From assembly GCA_040902885.1 (NCBI GenBank), contig JBBDWK010000061.1:1-24523 (forward strand): a stretch of DNA of 24,523 nt, read 5' to 3'. The notes under the pieces are model-generated. The model saw nothing but the letters and a program-made list of their open reading frames with translations. It searched no databases and was not told the origin of the DNA. Shown in pieces: positions 1 through 6,534 of the stretch (the stretch's first letter is position 1; every line of letters starts with the position of its first letter). The stretch comes from JBBDWK01 sp040902885. GTDB lineage: Bacteria > Acidobacteriota > Terriglobia > Bryobacterales > Bryobacteraceae. Position numbers and translations under genes: made by a program.

Positions 1-1043
1 AAACGCGCCCGCGCGGCCCGCGATAATCGTCCATCTGCATGACGCACTACACTAGAGCCAAACCAATAAGTTCCAGCGACCGCATGCAGCGGCGTTTCCC
101 CTTCGTTGTCTCTGGCGTTCAAATCAGCACCGACCTCCAGCAGACGGTCTATCATGCTGTAATTGTGGTCCTCGGCGGCCATGTGTAGCGCCGTGTTTCC
201 GTACTCATCCTTGGCATTCACCTCCGCGCCTGCCCTAACTAAATCATGGATACAGCCCCCATGGGTAGCAGCGTAGTGTAGCGGTGTTCTCCCTCTGTTG
301 TCTCTTGCGTTCGGATCAGCGCCAGTTTCCAGCAGGGAGCCAATACGAGAATCGTCACCGATATAAGCATAAAAGTGCAGAGGAGTGACCTGCGATCTTT
401 TGTCCCTAAAAAAATGAATCATATCGGCTCCGTGGTCGAGTAGGAGCTGTATAATCTCGAATTTATGCTTGTTGAGCGATTCCGCAGAGCGTAGGACGGC
501 GCCTACATTGGGGTCAGCTCCGGCCTCCAGCAGTACGGTCATCAACTCAGGAGAATCCCTCCATAGTGCGCGTTTAAGCGGCGTCTGTCGGAGACGATCT
601 CCAGTGTCGGGATCTCCGAAGTTGGGGTCGGCCCCGTATTTTATCAACAGCCTTACCATGTCGGTGTTGGGCGATTGAATCGCCACGAGAAGCGCTGTCC
701 CTTGATCACCGCTAGCGTTCGGATCGGCGCCGCCCACCAAAAGAGCTTCGGCGATGGCTAGCCTGCCAGCTTGGACAGTCTCGACCAACAGTTTACCGGC
801 GGACGCCCGGAGATCGGCAGTACACTCGCCACCAAGGAGCGCTTTCACAACGTGAACTCGCTCATGCCGGACAGCTAAGGAAAGCGCTGTAGTTGTGACT
901 CGCTCGCCCCTTGCGAGGAGTGCCGCCACTTTTTGAATGCTTCCATTCCGGGCCGCTCGCTCGATACGCGTCAACCCGCCCCATTTTATATACTCAAGAC
1001 TGAGAACACTCCAGACCTGAGCCCAGGGAACCCACTGGCGCAT
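1..1043 (-). CDS. Ankyrin-repeat protein, C-terminus cut by the window edge
   Basis: A minus-strand frame stays open from about 1061 to base 1 with no stop. The translation carries a series of ankyrin repeats of the form LLEAGADPNA...TPLHxAA, for example GADLNARDNEGETPLH near the left edge and GADPNARDNRGRTPLHYAA before it. Ankyrin repeats mediate protein-protein contacts; no catalytic domain or signal peptide is visible in the part seen. Three ATGs are possible (1061, 1052, 1043). I chose 1043 (MRQWVPW) because AAAGGG lies nine bases upstream; a TGA immediately precedes the 1061 ATG. The last ~20 residues before the edge (after LHAVAG) no longer look ankyrin-like, so the protein may be leaving its repeat region or the frame may be broken there. 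Base composition is less GC-rich than the rest of the window, which hints at acquisition. The target is unknown. Confidence 0.8.
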   Translation of the reverse strand, partial: MRQWVPWAQVWSVLSLEYIKWGGLTRIERAARNGSIQKVAALLARGERVTTTALSLAVRHERVHVVKALLGGECTADLRASAGKLLVETVQAGRLAIAEALLVGGADPNASGDQGTALLVAIQSPNTDMVRLLIKYGADPNFGDPDTGDRLRQTPLKRALWRDSPELMTVLLEAGADPNVGAVLRSAESLNKHKFEIIQLLLDHGADMIHFFRDKRSQVTPLHFYAYIGDDSRIGSLLETGADPNARDNRGRTPLHYAATHGGCIHDLVRAGAEVNAKDEYGNTALHMAAEDHNYSMIDRLLEVGADLNARDNEGETPLHAVAGTYWFGSSVVRHADGRLSRAARAR

Positions 1044-1338
1044 GAGTTTCATCCCTTTCATTCACGCGGACCGCCGTGATCTCACTGCTAACCTTGCCCA
1101 TAAATTTAATGCTGGGAGCACATCGCTATATTCTACGCCTTTCCAGGCCTGCGGAAGCTCGGGAAAGAGCAGTTCGATCGCATCGGGTTCGTACCATGGA
1201 GCCTAGACTGAGCAACATTCGCTACAGCGCCCTCGGTCGAATAACACTTGGCCGCCATTCGCACGCTCTGCATATCCTGTTCCGTGAACCCGGCCTCGTC
1301 TGTCTACAGGCCCAGCACCATCGTCGGCTGTCCGATTG
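1044..1338. other. Non-coding gap with a short coding-like relic
   Basis: No convincing gene is seen between the ankyrin and HEPN genes. On the minus strand about 1108-1196 reads WYEPDAIELLFPELPQ and onward without a stop. This looks like protein sequence, but the frame is closed by TAG just upstream, has no plausible start, and ends at the TGA that abuts the ankyrin ATG. It may be a remnant of a decayed gene. No hairpin terminator was noticed. Confidence 0.3.
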
Positions 1339-1758
1339 TCATCCTCCGCCGAGAAATTGGTCGAGATCCTGCAGGACCGACTGCCGTGCTTTCTTGGCGA
1401 GATCGAACACCTCCCGCTCTTGCCCGGGTAGCAGTTCAACGAAATCGCCGGGATAGCGGATCTGAACCCCAAAAGGCGTAAGCGGAATTGTGTCCTCGAG
1501 AGTAGCCGCCAACGCCGGCGCGAAGCCGGAAATCAAATCCAACAGTTGTGCGATGCTGTGCGTCTTAGGAAATTCGGTCTGCCGCGCCACGAGGACGGCC
1601 TTCAGATACTTCTCCACGGCCTGCTGGCAATGAAACGCGATGGACTCCCGAATCGGCTCCTCGTCGCGCAAGAGGCGCTCGGCCGTTTGATAGTCAATCT
1701 CGCCTTTGCCGATCCACTGCCTGACAAGCAACAGCAGGGGACCGTCAGGCAGCTTCAT
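1339..1758 (-). CDS. HEPN-domain protein, probable toxin of an MNT-HEPN toxin-antitoxin pair
   Basis: This 139-residue protein matches the HEPN family (HepT-like). In this family a small helical domain, often an RNase, is neutralised by a partner minimal nucleotidyltransferase. Visible signatures are FHCQQAVEKYLKAVLVARQ (about residues 42-60), FPKTHSIAQLL (63-73) and IRYPGDFVELLPG (about 100-113), all in the family's usual order. R59 and H67 are the likely counterparts of the HEPN R...H active-site pair, although their spacing (seven residues) is wider than the R-X4-6-H quoted for HepT toxins. A longer reading frame exists upstream, but the start at 1758 (MKLPDG) gives the normal family length and overlaps the end of the MNT gene by 14 bp, which implies translational coupling. 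Antitoxin first and toxin second is a common order. RNase activity here is inference. Confidence 0.85.
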   Translation of the reverse strand: MKLPDGPLLLLVRQWIGKGEIDYQTAERLLRDEEPIRESIAFHCQQAVEKYLKAVLVARQTEFPKTHSIAQLLDLISGFAPALAATLEDTIPLTPFGVQIRYPGDFVELLPGQEREVFDLAKKARQSVLQDLDQFLGGG

Positions 1759-2077
1759 AGATGACTCGGCCGTACTTGTGGGCCGGATACGCGATGCCAC
1801 CGAAGGTCTCCTTCGTTTCTTCGAACTGTTCGGTAGCGATGAGGAACACGTCAAACGGGAAGCCCAAGCCGCGGAGTGCCTGGTGCAGTCTCCCGTGTTC
1901 CTCAATTGTGTTGACTGGCGATGCAGCGACAACGAGGAGATCGATGTCGCTGTCGCGCGTCATATGACCCGTCGCCGCCGAGCCGAACAGGATGATGCGG
2001 TCCGGCTGAACCACTGCAAGCAGCCGGAGCACGATCTCCCGAGCGAGCTTATCGTCGATACACACAACAAACATCAT
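1745..2077 (-). CDS. MNT-family minimal nucleotidyltransferase, probable antitoxin
   Basis: This 110-residue protein has the nucleotidyltransferase signature GSAATGHMTRDSDID (residues 32-46), i.e. GS-X10-DxD, with a third likely metal ligand at D76 in FPFDVF. In the MntA/HepT systems the partner nucleotidyltransferase adenylylates the HEPN toxin to silence it. By family knowledge this is the antitoxin for the overlapping HEPN gene downstream. I start at the first of two consecutive ATGs (2077); neither has a good Shine-Dalgarno sequence. A longer reading frame reaching 2425 is rejected, because upstream of 2077 it is antisense to a receptor-gene fragment. The promoter must therefore lie within that fragment, or it was lost when the module landed here. 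Confidence 0.85.
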   Translation of the reverse strand: MMFVVCIDDKLAREIVLRLLAVVQPDRIILFGSAATGHMTRDSDIDLLVVAASPVNTIEEHGRLHQALRGLGFPFDVFLIATEQFEETKETFGGIAYPAHKYGRVIYEAA

Positions 2078-2084
2078 AGGGAAA

Positions 2085-2490
2085 GTAGGGCCCGCCGTCC
2101 AAATGTTCAGCCCCGGCGGCCCTACCCGCTCTGGGGCGGCATCCGTTATCTGGGCGACGACGGCAAGGCGTACTTCCACTCGCTTCAACTTCGTGGCGAG
2201 CGGCGGTTTGCGAGGGGCCTGTCCTTCCTGACGTCCTATACATGGGCGCACAACATCGATACCTCTTACGGCACCAACGAGAGCCTGCCCTTCACCCCGG
2301 GCGGGGTACAGAACCAGAACTGCTGGGGATGCGAGCGGTCGAATTCGGGCTTCGATTACCGGCACCGGTTCGCGGCAAGCTTCCTCTGGACCATTCCCAC
2401 GCCGGCGGACTGGCGCGGCGCGCAAGCGCTGCTGTTGAAGAACTGGTCGTTCAACGGCGTGGTCACCTATCAGAGCGGTTCTCGTTCTAC
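2085..2490 (+). pseudogene. TonB-dependent receptor fragment, truncated at both ends
   Basis: The plus strand encodes about 130 residues typical of the late beta-barrel of Oar-like acidobacterial receptors. Examples are PRRPYPLWGGIRYLGDDGK, RRFARGLSFLTSYTWAHNID, CWGCERSNSGFDYRHRF and LLLKNWSFNGVVTYQSG. The intact receptor at 14769-18071 has matching landmarks (FFQASYTWSHTID, NSDFDQRHNLVF, AAFRSGSPYTV). Here the sequence begins abruptly just beyond the MNT start and stops resembling a receptor after YQSG at about 2485-2490. The first several hundred residues and the final barrel strands are missing. The surrounding open frame runs 1706-2581, but its first part is antisense to the toxin-antitoxin genes. 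It is probably a relic of a receptor gene broken by a rearrangement or by arrival of the MNT-HEPN module. Confidence 0.8.
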
Positions 2491-2576
2491 GGCCGCTTGC
2501 CGACGCGCGCGGTTCAGTGCTTCGGCCTCAGCATCGACGTCTCATTCTGCCTCCAGTAGTATTGGGATGGCCGCTC

Positions 2577-2582
2577 TATAAT
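2577..2582 (+). promoter_or_regulatory. Candidate -10 box (TATAAT) for the sulfatase operon
   Basis: A perfect TATAAT ends ten bases before the sulfatase ATG. No good -35 was found at the standard distance and no Shine-Dalgarno sequence precedes the ATG. If this box is used, the transcript would be nearly leaderless. The match could be chance. Confidence 0.35.
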
Positions 2583-2592
2583 AATCGACACC

Positions 2593-3948
2593 ATGAAGCG
2601 AAGAAATTTTGTTTCGGGCGCCGCGGCGTCCTTGTTGACTCGGACCGGCGCGGCGCAGACCGAACGGCCGCCCAACGTTCTGTTGATCCTCTTCGACAAG
2701 TGCCGGACCGACGCCATCGGCGCATACGGCGAGCGCGACGTGCAGACGCCGCACATCGATTCGCTCGCGCGGGAGGGCGTGCGGTTCACCAACTGCTTCA
2801 CTCCCCAGGCATTGTGCGGACCGGCGCGGGCCTCCATCATCACTGGCAGCTATCCGCACGCGCACCGCTTGCGGCGCAACGTCTATCCGATTGAATCGGG
2901 CAAGCTGAACAGCAACTACCAGGACCCCATCGCCGACCCGTTTCGCGATTCGCGTTTTCGCCTCTGGGACAACTTTCCGTTCTTCCTCAACAGCGCCGGT
3001 TACACGACGGCTCAGATCGGCAAGTGGCACCTGGGCCCCGGCAATCCGGGATTCTTCGATTACTACAAAGGGTTCAACTCGATGCTGCGCCACTGGATCG
3101 GCGAGCCGTACAAGTCGCGCTACCGGCCCGATGTGCACACCGATCAGGGAATTCGCTTCATCGAGCGCAGCTCGGAAGAGCCGTTCTTTCTCTATCAGTC
3201 TTATTACGCGCCGCATGAGCCGCTCGATCCGCCCAAGCAGTTCGTGGAGCAGTACGCGGGGAAGGAGCATGCGAACTATTACGCATCGGTGGCCAACCTG
3301 GACTGGAACGTGGGCCGTCTGCTGGACGCGCTGCGGCGCAGGAATATTCTCGACGACACGCTGGTGATCCTCTCGACCGAGCACGGCCGCACGTGGGTCA
3401 ACCGGCCCGGCGCGGTCGAGGGACTCTGTCTCCCTTATGAGGAGGTGGCGCGCATCCCGCTGCTGATCCGTTATCCGAAGGCATTCCCCCGCGGATTGAC
3501 GTGGCAGTCGGGCGTGAGCTTGGTGGATCTGACGCCGACGATTCTCGAAGTAACCGGCGTGCAGCCGATTCTGGGCGCGCATCCGAGTCCCACGCGGCCG
3601 TTGATTCACGGCCGCAGCCTGGCGGCGGAGATTCGCGGAGGGCGTGACACGTGGAGCCGGCCGATGGTGATTCAGAACATTCCCCAGGGCGCCATCGACG
3701 GTTCTCTGTACGACGAGCGGGCGCTGCGCACCGAGCGGCACAAGCTGATTCTGCGCAGCTTCGACGTGCGGCCGGCGATGCGGCCGGGCGAGCTGTACGA
3801 CCTGCGAAGCGATCCGGGCGAGACCAAGAACCTGTACGCCTCGCAGCCGGGGTTGGTCAAGGAACTGGCTGGGACGCTGAAGAACTGGGGCGAGCAGTAC
3901 CGCGACGGTCTGGCCGTCGAATTAGGCGCGTGGGCGGCGGGCGGTTAA
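2593..3948 (+). CDS. Sulfatase-family hydrolase with Tat-type signal and atypical metal ligands
   Basis: This 451-residue protein has the alkaline-phosphatase-like sulfatase fold. Its N-terminus MKRRNFVSGAAASLL resembles a twin-arginine signal, so export in folded form is likely. The formylglycine signature is present as CGPAR with the modifiable C75, and the second signature AGYTTAQIGKWHLG carries K144 and H146; H208 (APHEP) is also conserved. The C-terminus LYDLRSDPGETKNLY is a classic sulfatase ending. Three usual active-site positions differ: the N-terminal Asp pair reads DK (35-36), the later D[HN]G reads EHG (263-265), and the lysine normally four residues before YEE is L278. Activity on a sulfate ester is therefore uncertain, and a phosphonate or phosphodiester substrate is possible. 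It is the first gene of a probable operon with two permeases and an isomerase-like protein. Confidence 0.88.
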   Translation: MKRRNFVSGAAASLLTRTGAAQTERPPNVLLILFDKCRTDAIGAYGERDVQTPHIDSLAREGVRFTNCFTPQALCGPARASIITGSYPHAHRLRRNVYPIESGKLNSNYQDPIADPFRDSRFRLWDNFPFFLNSAGYTTAQIGKWHLGPGNPGFFDYYKGFNSMLRHWIGEPYKSRYRPDVHTDQGIRFIERSSEEPFFLYQSYYAPHEPLDPPKQFVEQYAGKEHANYYASVANLDWNVGRLLDALRRRNILDDTLVILSTEHGRTWVNRPGAVEGLCLPYEEVARIPLLIRYPKAFPRGLTWQSGVSLVDLTPTILEVTGVQPILGAHPSPTRPLIHGRSLAAEIRGGRDTWSRPMVIQNIPQGAIDGSLYDERALRTERHKLILRSFDVRPAMRPGELYDLRSDPGETKNLYASQPGLVKELAGTLKNWGEQYRDGLAVELGAWAAGG

Positions 3949-3974
3949 AATTCTTGAAGGAGGCGAGCAGGGAC

Positions 3975-6488
3975 GTGTTCGGTCTTGGCTTCATTGAAAT
4001 TCTGTGGCAGGACGTGCGCTATGGAGCACGCATGCTGGGGAGAAATCCCGGCTTCACGCTGGTGGCCGCGCTCTCCTTCGCGTTGGGAATCGGCGCCAAC
4101 AGCACCATCTTCAGCGCGCTCGATGCGTCCCTGCTGCGTCCGACGCCGTATCGGGACGCGGAGAGCCTTGTCTTTCTGTTTGGGACCAACATCGCCCGCG
4201 GCCAGACGCGGGGCTGGGTGGCTACAGCCGACTTCCTGGACTGGCAGGAACGCAACCGCGCCTTCGAGCATCTGGGTCTGGCGGGAGACGGAACTTCAAA
4301 GAGCACGCTGAATGATTCGGGGCCGCCCGAGAAAGTCGCTTTTCAACACGTGACACCGGATCTTTTCGAACTCCTGGGAGTGAAGGCCGCGATCGGCCGC
4401 GGCTTCGATGCCGCCGAAGTTCGCCGGAGCGTCAATACGCTGGTCTTGAGCTATGAGTTCTGGCAGCGCCGGTATGGAGGAGATGCAGGCGTCATCGGCC
4501 GCAAAGTGACACTGGGTGGGAGGCCCGGAACGATCGTGGGCGTCATGCCGGCCGGGTTCCAGATCCTGAGCGGGGGCAGCGGCACGGATATCTGGGAGGC
4601 TCTCAATCTGGGCGCTCCCGGTGCCGCGAATCGAAAGATTCCCTGGCTGGTGGGTGTGGGCCGCCTGAAACCCGAGGCGTCCCTCTCCGAAGCTCAAGCG
4701 GAGATGAGCGCGATTGCGGGACAACTGGAGCAGGCCTATCCGGACACCAACAAAGGGCGGGGAATCCGGCTCCAACTGGTAACGGAAGCATTGCGCGCGG
4801 GTCCGAAGTCGGTCCTCTATCCGCTGTTCGGCGTAACCGGATTCGTACTGCTGATCGCGTGCGCGAACGTCGCCGGTCTGCTGCTCTCACGCTCGGCTTC
4901 CAGGAAGAAAGAGATGGCGATGCGGGCGGCGGTGGGAGCGGGAAGGGGCCGCCTTGTCCGGCAGTTGCTGACCGAAGGCGTGCTGCTCGCCGCCTTGGGC
5001 GGTCTGCTGGGAGTCGGGGTCGCTTACGCCGGAATTCGCATCTTCGACGCGCTAACTCCGGGCTGGTTTTCGGCTCATCATCTCACGCTGAACACCGCCG
5101 TCCTGGCGTTTACTTTTCTGGTTTCGGTTCTCGTCGGAGTCCTGGTGGCCCTGGCGCCTGCATTGCACGCCGCGCGGCACGATTTGAATGACGCAATCAA
5201 GAAGAACGTCCAGGCCGTTGGCCGGGGCGCCGGCAATTCGGCTCGCAAAGCGCTTGTGGTGAGCGAAGTCGCTCTGGCGTTGATCCTATTGGTCGGCGCG
5301 GGGCTTATGATTCGCAGCTTCCTGAAGGTCGTGAGCATGGATTCGGGATTCGATCCCCACGGCCTGCTCACGATGCACGTGGATCTCTCCGGTCCCAGTT
5401 ATTCAGAGCCCGCGGCCGTGCGGGATATCGACATCACGAGATTTCATCCGCGTCTGCAACTGTTCTACGACAGCGTGCTGGAAAACGCCCGGGCGCTTCC
5501 CGGGGTTGAATCCGCGGCGCTGGTGAGCTGGCTTCCCATGGGCCGGGGAACGGTGGGACCGCGGCAGCGCCCGTTTCTGATCGCTGGGCAACCTGCGCCG
5601 CCGCCCGCCGAGATGCCGACCGCGCTGTACAACATGGTGAGTCCGGATTATTTCCGTGTCATGAGGATTCCGCTGCGAAGAGGAAGGTACCTGACGGAGC
5701 GGGACACGGTGCAGGCGCCGTGGGCGGTGGTGATCAACGAGTCCATGGCGCGCCAGTTCTGGCCCGGCGAGGATCCGATTGGTAAGACTCTCACCATCGC
5801 AACCATTCAGGAGGAATTGCCTCGCACGGTAGTGGGCATTGCCGGAGACGTGCGCCAGTTCTCGCTGGCCTCCAAAGAGCGGCCCGAGATGTATACGAGT
5901 TTCGACCAGCAGCCCGCGTTGTACGGCGATGGGGCGCAAAACCGGAGGCACCGGATTCTGGTTTTGCGGACGAACGTGAAGCCGGAAGGCCTGTCCGCGG
6001 CCGTGCGCGAGCATGTGCGGAGGCTGGACCCCAGCCAGCCGGTCTACGATCCGCGGACCATGGAACAGGTTCTGGCCGATTCGGCGTCGCCGTGGCGCTT
6101 CTACATGATGCTGCTCGGAATCTTCGCCGGGGTGGCCTTGCTGCTTGCCTCGGTTGGTCTCCATGGATTGATCGCGTATTCGGTGCAGGAGCGAACCCAC
6201 GAGATTGGCATCCGCATAGCCGTGGGCGCCGGGCAGTCTCAGGTGCTGCGCATGGTGATCCGGCAGGGCATGCTGCTCGTACTCATCGGTCTGGCGCTCG
6301 GTCTCGCAGGCTCGATGGCTCTCACGCGATTGATGGCCGCCGCGCCTCTATTCGACGTGCAGCCGACGGACCCCGTCACGCTGGCAGGCGTTTCCGCGCT
6401 GCTGGCGGCCGTATCGCTGGGGGCGGTCTTCTGGCCCGCCTACAAGGCTTCGCGCATCGATCCTTTGCACGCTCTGCGGTCCGAGTGA
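3975..6488 (+). CDS. ADOP-family permease (MacB-PCD/FtsX type), first of a tandem pair
   Basis: This protein (837 residues from the chosen start) has the duplicated MacB-like layout of acidobacterial orphan permeases. An N-terminal membrane helix (LVAALSFALGIGANSTIFSA) is followed by a periplasmic core domain and a first FtsX block (VLLIACANVAGLLLSRSAS then RAAVGAGRGRLVRQLLTEG). A second periplasmic domain and a C-terminal FtsX block follow (LLASVGLHGLIAYSVQERT, EIGIRIAVGAG), ending in SRIDPLHALRSE. FtsX/MacB proteins normally work with an ATPase; none is encoded nearby, so substrate and partner are unknown. The open frame extends upstream into the sulfatase gene. I start at GTG 3975 because AAGGAGG lies about 11 bases upstream and the length then matches the 830-residue paralogue that follows. 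It lacks the cytoplasmic prefix domain present in the permease at 20236. Confidence 0.9.
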   Translation: MFGLGFIEILWQDVRYGARMLGRNPGFTLVAALSFALGIGANSTIFSALDASLLRPTPYRDAESLVFLFGTNIARGQTRGWVATADFLDWQERNRAFEHLGLAGDGTSKSTLNDSGPPEKVAFQHVTPDLFELLGVKAAIGRGFDAAEVRRSVNTLVLSYEFWQRRYGGDAGVIGRKVTLGGRPGTIVGVMPAGFQILSGGSGTDIWEALNLGAPGAANRKIPWLVGVGRLKPEASLSEAQAEMSAIAGQLEQAYPDTNKGRGIRLQLVTEALRAGPKSVLYPLFGVTGFVLLIACANVAGLLLSRSASRKKEMAMRAAVGAGRGRLVRQLLTEGVLLAALGGLLGVGVAYAGIRIFDALTPGWFSAHHLTLNTAVLAFTFLVSVLVGVLVALAPALHAARHDLNDAIKKNVQAVGRGAGNSARKALVVSEVALALILLVGAGLMIRSFLKVVSMDSGFDPHGLLTMHVDLSGPSYSEPAAVRDIDITRFHPRLQLFYDSVLENARALPGVESAALVSWLPMGRGTVGPRQRPFLIAGQPAPPPAEMPTALYNMVSPDYFRVMRIPLRRGRYLTERDTVQAPWAVVINESMARQFWPGEDPIGKTLTIATIQEELPRTVVGIAGDVRQFSLASKERPEMYTSFDQQPALYGDGAQNRRHRILVLRTNVKPEGLSAAVREHVRRLDPSQPVYDPRTMEQVLADSASPWRFYMMLLGIFAGVALLLASVGLHGLIAYSVQERTHEIGIRIAVGAGQSQVLRMVIRQGMLLVLIGLALGLAGSMALTRLMAAAPLFDVQPTDPVTLAGVSALLAAVSLGAVFWPAYKASRIDPLHALRSE

Positions 6489-6534
6489 AGTCTGGTACTG
6501 TAGAAACACAACGGAGTTACAGGAGGCCGGCTCG

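Noticed and set aside
2542..3741. Minus-strand 399-residue open frame opposite the sulfatase
   Set aside because: Arg/Val/Ala-rich shadow of a gene with clear sulfatase signatures.
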